Source of the DNA: Herminiimonas sp.
GTDB lineage: Bacteria > Pseudomonadota > Gammaproteobacteria > Burkholderiales > Burkholderiaceae_D
Direction of reading: 5' to 3'
Assembly (NCBI GenBank): GCA_014377845.1
Contig: JACMOV010000224.1
Location: forward strand, 26,404-90,403
DNA length: 64,000 nucleotides
Position numbers and translations under genes: made by a program. Below, piece after piece: positions 47,866 to 56,784 of the stretch. The notes under the pieces are model-generated. The model was not told the origin of the DNA and made no database searches. It was given only the letters and a program-made list of their open reading frames with translations. Position 1 is the stretch's first letter. Every line of letters begins with the position of its first letter.

Positions 47866-48648
47866 ATGACGATGCAACTCTCATCGGAGAGCGCCCCTGC
47901 GCTCGAGGTAGTCGGTGATCGGGCGCGTTCGACTGCGCGCTATGGCATCTACTTTGCGCCGTGTCCCGAGTCGCCCTGGTGGCGCGCGGGCAGCGCTTGG
48001 CTCGGCCGCGACGCGTGGTCCGGACAGGCCTGCGTGCAGCCCGACATCGGTGGCCTGCCGCCCGCGCTGCTTGCCAGCCTGACGGCGGCGCCGCGGCGTT
48101 ACGGGCTGCACGCGACGCTCAAGGCACCTTTCCATCTGGCCGCAGGTTACGGCGAAGGCGATTTGCTGCTGCTGGCGCGTCAAGTCGCCGCCACCGAACG
48201 GCCGCTGGCACTGGCCGGCATGGCAATGCAGATGCTGCGCGGATTCCTGGCACTGCAACTGCCGCGCGCTGCGGTCGCAAGCTCGGCCGCCGTCTCGGCG
48301 CTGGCCAGCCGCTGCGTCGCAGCCTTCGATCCGCTGCGCGCCCCGCCGGATGCGCACGAGTCGACGCGACGGCGGCGCATGCGGCTCAGCCCGCGCCAGG
48401 AAGCCCTGCTGCAGCGATGGGGCTATCCCTACACTGAAGAAGAATTCTGCCTGCACATGACGCTGACCGATCGCCTCGACGCGCTGGCGCCGCCGCAGGC
48501 GGCGTGCATCGCCGCGGCAGCCGAATCTGCCTTCGCCCACGCCGCGCGCCAACAGGTGCTGGCGATCGATGCCTTGACGATCTTCAGGCAACCGCATGCC
48601 GACGCGTCGTTCGAGGTTTGGCAACGCGTCCCGTTCGGATCGATGTGA
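47866..48648 (+). CDS. DUF1045 phosphonate-associated 2H phosphodiesterase-like protein
   Basis: Protein of 260 residues of the DUF1045 family found with phosphonate genes. Two HxT motifs, HATL (His82) and HMTL (His197), are the signature of 2H phosphoesterases, which open cyclic phosphodiesters. A role on the cyclic ribose phosphate made by C-P lyase is plausible but unproven for this family. GAGG lies 7 bp before the chosen ATG 47866 (MTMQLSSESA); GCG-rich codons match the neighbours. It is divergent from phnM, forming a two-gene phosphonate unit. Confidence 0.85.
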   Translation: MTMQLSSESAPALEVVGDRARSTARYGIYFAPCPESPWWRAGSAWLGRDAWSGQACVQPDIGGLPPALLASLTAAPRRYGLHATLKAPFHLAAGYGEGDLLLLARQVAATERPLALAGMAMQMLRGFLALQLPRAAVASSAAVSALASRCVAAFDPLRAPPDAHESTRRRRMRLSPRQEALLQRWGYPYTEEEFCLHMTLTDRLDALAPPQAACIAAAAESAFAHAARQQVLAIDALTIFRQPHADASFEVWQRVPFGSM

Positions 48649-48666
48649 CGCGCCATTGAACCGTGT

Positions 48667-49614
48667 TCAGGGCGTGATTGTGATGAGTTTGCCGCCGTAG
48701 GTATGGTCGACCCAAGGATCGGTTTCCGGCAGCGGAAAGCGGGCATTCATGAACTCGACGAAGCTGCGTACCTTGGCCGACAGCAGGCGCCGGCTCGGGT
48801 ACACCATCGTGATCGACAGCTGGCCGAGATGATGGTCGGGCAGCAGCCGCACCATCCGGCCCGACGACAGGTCGTCGCCGAGCGAATACGACAGGCAGAT
48901 CGAGATGCCCATGCCGGCGATGGTGCAGTGGCGCAGCAGCGGACCGCTGTTCGAGACGAGCGTGCTGTTGATCGGCACGCTCAACACACCCGCCGGGCCT
49001 TCCACACGCCAGTGGTTGCGGATCTGGTCATGGTCGAAATTGAGGCAGTCATGTCCCGCCAGGTCTTGCGGCCGCAGCGGCGTACCGCGCCGCTTGAGGT
49101 AGTCGGGTGAGGCGCAGAGCATCACCTCGGAAGAACACAGCTTGCGCGCAATCAGCGATGCATCGAACTTTTGCAACCCGCTGTAGATGCCGACGTCGAA
49201 CCCGTTTTCGACCAGGTCGACGGTGCGTTCGGAGAGCAGGACTTCGAGCTTGACGCCGGGATGCGCCTGCGAATAAGCCGGCAGCATTGACGCCAGTTGG
49301 TACTGCCCGAAGCCCTGGTAGGCATACAGCCGCAGCGTGCCGCTGGCGCGGGTCGATGCAGAGGAGGCGATTGCATCCGCATCTTCGACCGCCTGCAATA
49401 TCTGGTGCACGCGTTCGAGGTACGCTTGTCCGCTCTCGGTGAGCGAGAGCTTGCGGGTGGTGCGGTTCATCAGGCGGGTACCGAGATGCGCCTCCAGCTC
49501 CGCGACATGACGTGTCACGACGGCGTTGGACATGTTCATGGCCGCGCCGGCCCGGGCAAAGCCGCCCTGCTCGACGACCTTGGCAAATACCCGCATCGAT
49601 TGCAATCGGTCCAT
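48667..49614 (-). CDS. LysR-family transcriptional regulator
   Basis: Protein of 315 residues: N-terminal winged helix-turn-helix (1-60, MDRLQSMRVFAKVVEQGGFA, MSNAVVTRHVAELEAHLGTRL) followed by the periplasmic-binding-protein-like effector domain (about 90-300). The effector is unknown. It converges with the DUF1045 gene (18-bp gap) and diverges from the DUF4148 gene, whose promoter (49615-49827) it may control together with its own. The sequence resembles the broad LysR group with NRTTRKLSLTE, typical of Burkholderiales paralogues. Confidence 0.92.
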   Translation of the reverse strand: MDRLQSMRVFAKVVEQGGFARAGAAMNMSNAVVTRHVAELEAHLGTRLMNRTTRKLSLTESGQAYLERVHQILQAVEDADAIASSASTRASGTLRLYAYQGFGQYQLASMLPAYSQAHPGVKLEVLLSERTVDLVENGFDVGIYSGLQKFDASLIARKLCSSEVMLCASPDYLKRRGTPLRPQDLAGHDCLNFDHDQIRNHWRVEGPAGVLSVPINSTLVSNSGPLLRHCTIAGMGISICLSYSLGDDLSSGRMVRLLPDHHLGQLSITMVYPSRRLLSAKVRSFVEFMNARFPLPETDPWVDHTYGGKLITITP

Positions 49615-49827
49615 CGGCGGCCTCCCTGACCATTTTAATTATTCTGTTTTTAGCAATAAAGCATTGTCATTATTCGTCTTTTTTGCGCGGCGCGCAACGA
49701 CTAGACTACGCTTCATCGATGAGGGCTTGCCAATACCGGCAACTCACCGAGGTCGGAGCCGACGCGCAGCATCACCGCTCGTACCGCCGCACTCTGAGTT
49801 CGCATTCAACCTGACAGGAGCACTACC

Positions 49828-50256
49828 ATGACCATCAAATCCATCAAGCCAATCGCTGCTGCAATCTCCCTCCTGGTACTGTCGTCGGCAAGTTTCGCCG
49901 GAACGACGCTGGCCGAAGTCTATCCGGACTTCACGATTGCATCGACGCAGTCGGCTAACGTCAAGACCCGCGCCGAAGTCGTTAATGAGACCGTCAAGGC
50001 CGTAGCCGTGCAGGCACCGTTGGCTGAAGCCGGCTACGACTATGCAGGCACGACCAGCCGAAGCGGCCAGCAGATCGGTGTGGGCAAGACCCGCGCAGAA
50101 GTCGTCGCCGAACTGCGCCAGTCGCAAGCCGATGGCACCTTCGTTGCAACCGGAGAAGCCGGCGTGATCCCGACCACCCTGCTGGCCAGCACGCCACGTA
50201 GCCGCGCTGAAGTGCGGGCCGACACAATCCAGTCGGCGCGCGCTGGCGCTAAATAA
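49828..50256 (+). CDS. Secreted DUF4148 protein with repeated KTRAEV motifs
   Basis: Protein of 142 residues with a signal peptide (about 1-24, SSASFA) and three spaced copies of a (K/R)(T/S)RAEV motif: KTRAEVVNE (about 46), KTRAEVVAE (about 87) and RSRAEVRAD (about 124). DUF4148 proteins are abundant in Burkholderiales, often inducible, and of unknown function. CAGGAG precedes ATG 49828. It is monocistronic, ending in two hairpins including a clear terminator. The LysR gene upstream and the sigma-54 activator downstream are candidate regulators. Confidence 0.85.
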   Translation: MTIKSIKPIAAAISLLVLSSASFAGTTLAEVYPDFTIASTQSANVKTRAEVVNETVKAVAVQAPLAEAGYDYAGTTSRSGQQIGVGKTRAEVVAELRQSQADGTFVATGEAGVIPTTLLASTPRSRAEVRADTIQSARAGAK

Positions 50257-50290
50257 GGTCGAGAAGGTCGTATCGACGGCAAGTGGTCAC

Positions 50291-50312
50291 CGCTGCGGCA
50301 ATCCCGCAGCGG
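50291..50312 (+). repeat. Hairpin downstream of the DUF4148 gene
   Basis: CGCTGCGG pairs with CCGCAGCG around CAATC, a perfect 8-bp GC stem 35 bp after the stop codon. It has no U-tract and probably stabilises the mRNA end ahead of the following terminator. Confidence 0.6.
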
Positions 50313-50335
50313 ATCGACAGTACAGCGTCACCCAG

Positions 50336-50361
50336 GCCGGCCGGCAACGGCCGGCTTTTTT
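50336..50361 (+). terminator. Intrinsic terminator of the DUF4148 gene
   Basis: The stem GCCGGCC/GGCCGGC (50336-50342 with 50349-50355, loop GGCAAC) is followed by six T residues. The T-run abuts the stop codon of the converging sigma-54 activator gene. Confidence 0.88.
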
Positions 50362-51820
50362 ATTGGGGCTGGGCCACCAGTGTCGACCCCATCTGCGCGG
50401 GCGTGTCGTTGGCCGCCTGTTGCGGACTCGACAGCGTGGCCGGCGCATGATTGTGGATGTTGTACTTGTCGATCAGCCGGTACAGGGTTACGCGTGAGAC
50501 GCCCAGCAGGATCGCTGCGCGCGAGACCTGATTGCGCGCCTGTGACAGGGCACGTCGGATCATGACCCGCTCGGCGGCGGCCCGGGCGTCTTCGAGCGTC
50601 ATCATGCCGTTGCGCTCGGTCTGGCGATCGAAGCCGAGATCCTCCGGCTGGATGAATCTTCCTTCCGCCATCACCACCGCCCGCTGCACCCGGTTGACCA
50701 GTTCGCGCACGTTGCCCGGCCACGGATGCGCCAGCAACGCATGCAGCGCCGCCTTGGAGAATCCACGCAGGCTGCGGTTGTGGTCCCGCGCGAACCGGGC
50801 GAAGTAGTGCAGCGCAATGTCTTCGATATCCTCGCCGCGATCGGCCAGCCGCGGGATCGGGATGCACACCACGTTGATGCGGTAATACAGATCCTCGCGA
50901 AAGCGCCGCTGCGCAACTGCATCGGCCAGATCCACGTGGGTCGCCGCCAGCACCCGCACGTCGATCGTGATGGCTTCGTTGCCACCCACGCGTTCGATGG
51001 TTTTTTCCTGCAGAAAGCGCAGCAGATTGACCTGCATGTCGAACGGCATGTCGCCGATCTCGTCGAGAAACAGCGTGCCGCCATGCGCCGCTTCGAGCCG
51101 TCCGATCTTGCGCTGGGCCGCGCCGGTGAAGGCACCTTTCTCGTGGCCGAACAGTTCTGACTGGAACAGCTGCGGCGCAATCGCACCGCAGTTGACCGCC
51201 ACGAACGGGCCGCTGCGCCGTGACGATTGCCGGTGGATCGCCTCCGCCGCCAACTCCTTGCCGGTGCCTGATGCGCCGGTGATCAACACCGAGGCATCGG
51301 TCCGTGCGACCTTGCGGATCTGGTCGAACAGCTTCTGCATCTGCGGCGTCTTGCCGACCATGCTGCGGGCACTGTCGGTCAGCGTCCGGTCGAGCGAACT
51401 GGCATGCAGGTCGCGCACATAGGCGATTCCCCAAGCGTGCCGCAGGGAGGGTAGCAGGCGGTCTGCCTGCAGCGGCAGCGTCAGGAAATTGGAGAGCACG
51501 TCGGCAATGCACTCCCGCCCGGCCGGCAGGCGCACCAGCGTCGGCGTGACGATGCCGATCCAGGCCGTGTGCTGCATGCGCAGCACCGGCATGAACAGAT
51601 CGAGAAAGTCGAGGTCTTCCTGTGCTTCGAGCACAAGCAGGCCGGTTCGCGCGCCACGCAGGATCGCTTGCCGTACGGTCTCGGGACAGGCGCAGGCGAG
51701 CGGTGTGAATTCACTGGCGCCGAGTGCGGCGCGGTCATCGAAGCAGCTGCCCCGGCGCCCTGATGGCCGTACGATGATCACATTCGTGTTTCGTGCGTCC
51801 GACGTCGGCACATTGAGCAT
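50360..51820 (-). CDS. Sigma-54-dependent Fis-family activator (VpsR-like)
   Basis: Protein of 486 residues. An N-terminal receiver-like domain without the phospho-acceptor pattern (about 1-130) precedes the AAA+ domain with Walker A GASGTGKE (182-189), the sigma-54 contact loop GAFTGA (229-234) and Walker B FLDEIGD (251-257), and a C-terminal Fis helix-turn-helix (QVSRAAILLGVSRVTLYRLI). The intact GAFTGA implies it activates sigma-54 promoters. The N-terminal layout resembles VpsR-type regulators of exopolysaccharide genes, but no such genes are in the window. Confidence 0.92.
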   Translation of the reverse strand: MLNVPTSDARNTNVIIVRPSGRRGSCFDDRAALGASEFTPLACACPETVRQAILRGARTGLLVLEAQEDLDFLDLFMPVLRMQHTAWIGIVTPTLVRLPAGRECIADVLSNFLTLPLQADRLLPSLRHAWGIAYVRDLHASSLDRTLTDSARSMVGKTPQMQKLFDQIRKVARTDASVLITGASGTGKELAAEAIHRQSSRRSGPFVAVNCGAIAPQLFQSELFGHEKGAFTGAAQRKIGRLEAAHGGTLFLDEIGDMPFDMQVNLLRFLQEKTIERVGGNEAITIDVRVLAATHVDLADAVAQRRFREDLYYRINVVCIPIPRLADRGEDIEDIALHYFARFARDHNRSLRGFSKAALHALLAHPWPGNVRELVNRVQRAVVMAEGRFIQPEDLGFDRQTERNGMMTLEDARAAAERVMIRRALSQARNQVSRAAILLGVSRVTLYRLIDKYNIHNHAPATLSSPQQAANDTPAQMGSTLVAQPQ

Positions 51821-52040
51821 GCGATCTACCTTGGGTTCTGCGAAGCTGCCGATGCGGGTTGGTCCGGTCGTGCCGGTGGCAGGCGGTTCGGGGCTGAGCC
51901 GGGTGCGCCGGCGTGCTGGAAATGCGTTGCGTCAAGCTTAGCGTTTTTCAATTACAGCGACAATCTTGCGGTGGTGCGAATCGCCGGTAACCGGCCCGAT
52001 TTTGCGCACTGTCAAATATTCCGAAAAGCCAGCAATTGCG

Positions 52041-52727
52041 TCACCACACGCGTCTTGCCGGGGTGAGATCTGCCTCGCAGCGCCACAGAAGGTGGCCCGA
52101 GTCCCGGTATTTTTTTTCGAACGGCGTGATCGGCGATCCGGGTTCGAATTGCTCGGAGACGACCGGCTGTCCGGTGAGTTGACGCAGCGCAGCCACGCAC
52201 TCGTCGATGTAGACGGCCCAGTTGCTGCGGCATTCGAAGCGACCACCCAGCGCCAGCGCGGTCGGAAAAACCGCGTGTCCATGCCACCGGCGCGCCAGGT
52301 GGCCGACCTTCGGCCATGGATTCGGATACAGCACGTAATGCCGCGCCAGCGTGATGCCCGCCATTTGCAGCAAGCGCCAGTAATCCGACAGTTCGGCGCG
52401 CACCAGCAGCAGGTTTTCCGGCACCGGATGCGGCCAATCCAGGTTGCGGTCGATCCGGTCCGCCGACTGATCGACACCGATCACGAAGTTTGACGGAAAG
52501 GCGCGTGCCAGATGATGGCTCGAGAGCCCCACGCCGCATCCGGCGTCCAGGATCAGCGGCGCCGTGCCGGCCTGCTGCCACGCAGCGATGCTGAAGTCGA
52601 AGGCGTGCCGGTTGTGGTTGGCGATCGGTTTCTGGAACACGGTTGCCGCATGGCGTGCCACCAAGGCAGCCAGTTGCGTGTGCACGCCGGTCTGGCTGCT
52701 GACAACGGATCTGGAATTGGAATGCAT
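52041..52727 (-). CDS. TrmB-like tRNA (guanine-N7) methyltransferase
   Basis: Protein of 228 residues. The AdoMet motif is LDAGCGVGLSS (60-70), followed by GVDQSADRI, the TrmB-type PNPWPKVGHLARRWH and the C-terminal PFEKKYRDSGHLLWR. The family makes m7G46 in tRNA. The motif PNPWPK instead of PDPWPKKRH and the modest length suggest a TrmB-like paralogue, so a canonical trmB may exist elsewhere. It is the upstream member of no obvious operon; DUF3567 lies 58 bp upstream on the same strand. Confidence 0.82.
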   Translation of the reverse strand: MHSNSRSVVSSQTGVHTQLAALVARHAATVFQKPIANHNRHAFDFSIAAWQQAGTAPLILDAGCGVGLSSHHLARAFPSNFVIGVDQSADRIDRNLDWPHPVPENLLLVRAELSDYWRLLQMAGITLARHYVLYPNPWPKVGHLARRWHGHAVFPTALALGGRFECRSNWAVYIDECVAALRQLTGQPVVSEQFEPGSPITPFEKKYRDSGHLLWRCEADLTPARRVW

Positions 52728-52785
52728 GGCCGGCAGTATAGCGGCAGCCTAGGCGACCGCTCACACCGGAATGACGACGGCTGGA

Positions 52786-53043
52786 TCAGTGAAAGACGAC
52801 TGGCTGGCTCATGACCGCGTCGTAGCCGCCGAGGAATTCATCGACTTCCTCGACGCTCGGTTCGCTGGCGATCAGGTCGGCCACGTGCTTGCGGAACGAT
52901 TCGGCCCACGTTCCGCCGATGAAGATTTCGCGTTTTCCCGGTTTGTCCATTATTTCGTAGCCACCGAAGCGCAAGGCTTCCTGCCCGTTGTCGACGCCGA
53001 ATTCGACGACGCTGTACTGATCGCTGTTGTAGATGAGGTTCAT
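52786..53043 (-). CDS. DUF3567 small protein
   Basis: Protein of 85 residues matching DUF3567, a family nearly restricted to betaproteobacteria: MNLIYNSDQYSVVEFGVD, FGGYEIMDKPGKREIF, VDEFLGGYDAVMSQP. It is acidic and soluble, with no known function. It supports the taxonomic assignment of the window. It lies between the TrmB-like gene and the ntrYX block, all on the minus strand. Confidence 0.9.
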   Translation of the reverse strand: MNLIYNSDQYSVVEFGVDNGQEALRFGGYEIMDKPGKREIFIGGTWAESFRKHVADLIASEPSVEEVDEFLGGYDAVMSQPVVFH

Positions 53044-53201
53044 GTGCGTTCCTTGCTAGGTGTGATGCGACACTATCGATAACCAACGTGGCGCCCGTCA
53101 CCGGCTTTTCAAGCCGGGCCCCGAGAAATACCTGCCGGCGGTTCGTCAGCACCGGCTCCCTCATGTAACTGGTTACGGCAGGATTGGCGGGAAATTGAGG
53201 A

Positions 53202-53567
53202 TCAGGCGTCGCAGTCGACCACCGGACAGAGCGAAACCAGTGCCGCGTAGGGCGGTGCGCGCAGGTATTGCTGGAAATGCGGCACGTGGGTGGCGTCGGC
53301 CAGGCTGACGTACAGGGTCGCGGGCTGTCGGCGCAGCACGCGGTCCAAGGTAACGCGCATGACGAGGCCGTCACCGCAGCAAGGGCAGCCGACGGCAATG
53401 GTAGTGACTTGCAGGAGGGGTGTTGCGATGGCGCTGGCGAGTGGCGATCCGGCGTCATGCAAGCCTTCAAGGATGACCGCGGTGCCGACTTGCGGATCGA
53501 TGCGGGCGGCGATTGCAGCCTGGCGCTGCGTGCCGCTGCCGCCGGCGACTAGCGTGCAGGCGGTCAT
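53202..53567 (-). CDS. COG0523-like protein with CPCC motif but no P-loop lysine
   Basis: Protein of 121 residues. The order VAGGSGTQRQAA (position of the P-loop), VGCPCCGDGLVMRVTLDRVL and LYVSLADATHVPHFQQYL copies the N-terminal half of CobW/COG0523 GTPases, including the GCxCC metal motif (60-64), but the Walker A lysine-serine is replaced by TQRQ and the later GTPase motifs and C-terminal domain are absent. GTP hydrolysis is therefore unlikely; metal binding is possible. Its ATG overlaps the ntrX-like stop (ATGA, 53564-53567). Assignment is by motif order only. Confidence 0.6.
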   Translation of the reverse strand: MTACTLVAGGSGTQRQAAIAARIDPQVGTAVILEGLHDAGSPLASAIATPLLQVTTIAVGCPCCGDGLVMRVTLDRVLRRQPATLYVSLADATHVPHFQQYLRAPPYAALVSLCPVVDCDA

Positions 53568-54283
53568 CCGCCCCGTTTGGCCAGCTTGCCGGGCTCGACG
53601 CCGAGTTGCTTGAGCTTGCGGTAGAGATGGGTGCGTTCCAGACCGGTCTTTTCCGCGACCCGCGTCATGCTGCCGCCCTCGCGCACCAGGTGATGCTCGA
53701 AGTAGGCGCGCTCGAAGGCATCGCGCGCCTCCCGCAACGGCAGCTCGAACGACAGCGTGAAGACCTTGCCCTCGATGGCCGGTGTGCCGTGGGCGGCGTT
53801 GCCCGGATGACTCAAGCCGACATTGGAGACCACGCCGAAACCCGGCTCGGACGCAGCGTTGGCATCGTTGACCGGGACCGCCAGGCGCGGATGGAAGGCG
53901 GCCGGGCGTACCACTTCCTGGCCGCGCGAGAGTCCCTGCTGCACCGCCTTCAGCAGCTTCTGCATCGAGATCGGTTTTTCGAGGAAGTTGAGGGCGCCGA
54001 TACGGGTCGCCTCGACCGCAGTATCGATCGTTGCATGACCGGACATCATGATGACCGGCATCGTCAGTACGCCATCGCGCTGCCATTCCTTGAGCAGCGT
54101 GACACCGTCGGTGTCCGGCATCCAGATGTCGAGCAGCACCAGGTCAGGCGTGGCGGCGCTCCGCAATTCGCGCGCTTGCTGCGCGTTTTCGGCAGTTGAC
54201 ACGACATGGCCTTCGTCGCCCAGTATTTCCGAGAGCAATTCACGGATTCCCATTTCATCATCAACGACCAAGATGTTCGCCAT
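53564..54283 (-). CDS. NtrX-like response regulator lacking the AAA+ domain
   Basis: Protein of 239 residues: a receiver domain (1-125) with acidic pair Asp8/Asp9, phospho-acceptor Asp52 in LLDIWMPDTDG and LEKP lysine, a linker, and a C-terminal Fis-type helix-turn-helix (about 195-232, MTRVAEKTGLERTHLYRKLK). Classical NtrX has a sigma-54 AAA+ domain between these; here it is absent, so direct sigma-54 activation is impossible. The start MANILVVDDE at 54283 is favoured by AAGGA 8 nt upstream, over ATG 54292. It follows ntrY in the same operon. Confidence 0.9.
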   Translation of the reverse strand: MANILVVDDEMGIRELLSEILGDEGHVVSTAENAQQARELRSAATPDLVLLDIWMPDTDGVTLLKEWQRDGVLTMPVIMMSGHATIDTAVEATRIGALNFLEKPISMQKLLKAVQQGLSRGQEVVRPAAFHPRLAVPVNDANAASEPGFGVVSNVGLSHPGNAAHGTPAIEGKVFTLSFELPLREARDAFERAYFEHHLVREGGSMTRVAEKTGLERTHLYRKLKQLGVEPGKLAKRGG

Positions 54284-54438
54284 ATGTTGCATCCTTCATG
54301 TAGTGGTTCAGTCGTCGACGCCTGCTGCATCAGACCATTTTCCGCGGGCATCGTTTCAACAATTTCGGCGGCGCGCACCGCCTGAAAATCGGCTGAAAGT
54401 GTTGTTTCGAGGAATTAATCGAGCGATCGTATTGCTGA

Positions 54439-56781
54439 TCAATCAACTGCGGCTAACTTTAGCAGCAAAATTGAAATCTTTGCACCATGCGCTTCAGACT
54501 GATTCTGAATATCGATGCGGCCGCCGTGCTCGTCGATGATTTTCTTGACCATCGCCAGCCCTAGGCCGGTGCCGCGCGGTTTCGAGGTGACGTATGGCTC
54601 GAAGGCGCGCGCCAGGATCTTCGGCGCGAAGCCGGGGCCGTTGTCGCTGATCGATAGCCGCACCGCCGCGCGCACCTGGTTGTCGGAGCTGCGGTAGTTG
54701 ATCTGCTCGGTGACGACGTCGATGCGTGGCGCGGCCGCCGGCAGCTCGCCGGGTGCCGCCGCCGGAGCATGCAGCCGTTCCATGGCGGCGTCCTGCGCGT
54801 TCTGCAGCAGGTTGTGAATCACTTGGCGCAGCTGGGTGGCGTCGCCCATGACCAGCGGCAGGTCATCGGCAAGCGCGGTCTCGATGATGTCGCGCTCGTC
54901 GTCGCCGATATAAAGGCCGAGGATTTCGGTGATCAGCGCATTCAGGTTCAGCGACGACAGGATCGCCGGCGGCGTCTTGGCGTAGTCGCGGAAGTCATCG
55001 ACCATCTGCTTCATGGCGGTGACCTGGTTGACGATGGTGGTGGTGCTCTTGTTGAGGATGGCGGCATCGGCCGGCGCCAGCTTGGCCTCCAGCTTCATTT
55101 GCATCCGCTCGGCCGACAGCTGGATCGGCGTCAGCGGATTCTTGATTTCATGCGCAAGCCGGCGCGCCACTTCGCCCCAGGCGATCGAGCGCTGGGCCGA
55201 GATCACTTCCGAGATATCGTCGAACACCACGACGTAGCCGGTGCCGCTTTCGACCGGCAGCCGGGAGCCGCGCGCCAGCAGCGCGATGTCGCCCATGTCG
55301 TCGCCGTCCTGCATCGAGGCGATGCTGCGCGGGATCTCGATCTGGCGCTGCCAGTGGCGCTGGAGTTCGTCGTTGCCCACGGCCGCCGACTGCGCATTCT
55401 GGCTCGAGAACGCGCCGGTGATGATGTCGGCAAAGCCATGCAAACCCTCGATATCGGAAAGCGCGGTTCCCAAGTGCGGCGCGAAGTCGTGGTGCAGGAT
55501 GCGCTCGACCGAATCGTTGCAGGTGACGAGGCGAAACTGGCTGTCGAGCACCATCACGCCGGCCGACATGTTGGCCAGCACCGATTCCAGGTACGCCTTC
55601 GCATTTTCGAGCTGGGCGCGGTTGGTCTCGACCGCATCGCGTGCATCGAGCAACTGATGCGTCATGTCGTTGAACGATTTCATGAGCGTGCCAAGCTCGT
55701 CCGAGGTCGTGACCAGCGGCCGGGGTGACAGGTCGCCCTCGGCGACTGCCTTGGTGCCTTCGGCCAGCAGCAGCAGCGGTTGGGCCAGGTCGGTGGCGAT
55801 GATGAAGGCGCTGGCGATCGCGCCGAAGATCGCCAGCAGCAGCGTCAGGGTCAGCGTCACCAGGTAGATCTTGCGCAGGCCGGTTCGGGCCAGCGAGCGT
55901 TCCTGGTACTCGCTGTATGCCGCGCGCAGGGCCTCGGCGTTGATGGCCAGATAGCTCGGCACCGGCTGCAGAAATTGCAGGAAGCGCGCCTCGCTTTGCA
56001 ACGCCAGCGCATTGCTGGGCGCCGGAATCGACACCACCACCCGCAGCCGCAGGCCGCTCGTTTCGGCGCTTGCCGCTGGCGCACGTGCAGCCGCAGGTTC
56101 GATCGACGATGGCGTTGCGTCGCTGCCGTCGCCGGTCGACTCGATTGCACCGAAACCCCGGCTGGTGCGCGCCTGGCGCAGCATGGCGGCAGTCGGTAGA
56201 TCCGGCACCAGTTGCCCGAGCCGGGTGCCGACGCTGGCGATGACGCCGCCGCTGCCGTTGACCACCGTCGCTTCGATCGTGCGTCCCTGTTCGCGCAGGT
56301 GCGACAGCTCCGTGATCAGCGTGGCATCCGACAGGTCTGACAGCTCCAGCGCCGTGCTGCGCGCCTTCGAGGAGAGGTCGGTGAGCGAGGTGTCGAGCGC
56401 CGAGCGGCCCAGGTTCAGGCCGGCTTCGAGCGCCGACTCGACCCGCACGTCGAACCAGGACTCGATCGAACGCGAGACGAACTGCACCGAGACCGTGTAG
56501 ATGACCGCGCCCGGCAGGATGCCGACGACGGCGAACAGCAGTACCAGCCGCGCGGTCAGCCGCGAGCCGAACACGCCGCGCTTGTAGCGCTTGTAGAGCC
56601 GCACCAGCAGCATCGACACCAGCGCCAGCAGGGCGATGGCGGCCAGCGCATTCAGGCCGAAAAGCCACGGATAGTGTTTGTCGAAGGCGGCGGAATTTTC
56701 GGATGCCGAGGCCAGCAGGAACAGCAGGATGCTGACGATCGCCGCGCCCACCACGAATACGTAGCGCAAACCCCGTCGCAC
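54439..56781 (-). CDS. ntrY: NtrY-like transmembrane sensor histidine kinase
   Basis: Membrane kinase of 780 residues. N-terminal hydrophobic helices (about 7-25, 37-60 and 80-100) and a further helix near 305-330 frame an extracytoplasmic segment; a HAMP domain (about 330-385), a PAS domain (about 395-500), HisKA with AHEIKNPLTPIQLSAERM (phospho-His near 545) and HATPase with HNLLQNAQDA, DNGPGFAPKIL and GTGLGLAMVKK follow. NtrY kinases sense nitrogen or redox/envelope cues and phosphorylate NtrX, which is encoded downstream. It lies 3 bp downstream of the DUF4390 gene in the rsmB-DUF4390-ntrY-ntrX order. Confidence 0.93.
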   Translation of the reverse strand: MRRGLRYVFVVGAAIVSILLFLLASASENSAAFDKHYPWLFGLNALAAIALLALVSMLLVRLYKRYKRGVFGSRLTARLVLLFAVVGILPGAVIYTVSVQFVSRSIESWFDVRVESALEAGLNLGRSALDTSLTDLSSKARSTALELSDLSDATLITELSHLREQGRTIEATVVNGSGGVIASVGTRLGQLVPDLPTAAMLRQARTSRGFGAIESTGDGSDATPSSIEPAAARAPAASAETSGLRLRVVVSIPAPSNALALQSEARFLQFLQPVPSYLAINAEALRAAYSEYQERSLARTGLRKIYLVTLTLTLLLAIFGAIASAFIIATDLAQPLLLLAEGTKAVAEGDLSPRPLVTTSDELGTLMKSFNDMTHQLLDARDAVETNRAQLENAKAYLESVLANMSAGVMVLDSQFRLVTCNDSVERILHHDFAPHLGTALSDIEGLHGFADIITGAFSSQNAQSAAVGNDELQRHWQRQIEIPRSIASMQDGDDMGDIALLARGSRLPVESGTGYVVVFDDISEVISAQRSIAWGEVARRLAHEIKNPLTPIQLSAERMQMKLEAKLAPADAAILNKSTTTIVNQVTAMKQMVDDFRDYAKTPPAILSSLNLNALITEILGLYIGDDERDIIETALADDLPLVMGDATQLRQVIHNLLQNAQDAAMERLHAPAAAPGELPAAAPRIDVVTEQINYRSSDNQVRAAVRLSISDNGPGFAPKILARAFEPYVTSKPRGTGLGLAMVKKIIDEHGGRIDIQNQSEAHGAKISILLLKLAAVD

Positions 56782-56784
56782 CGC

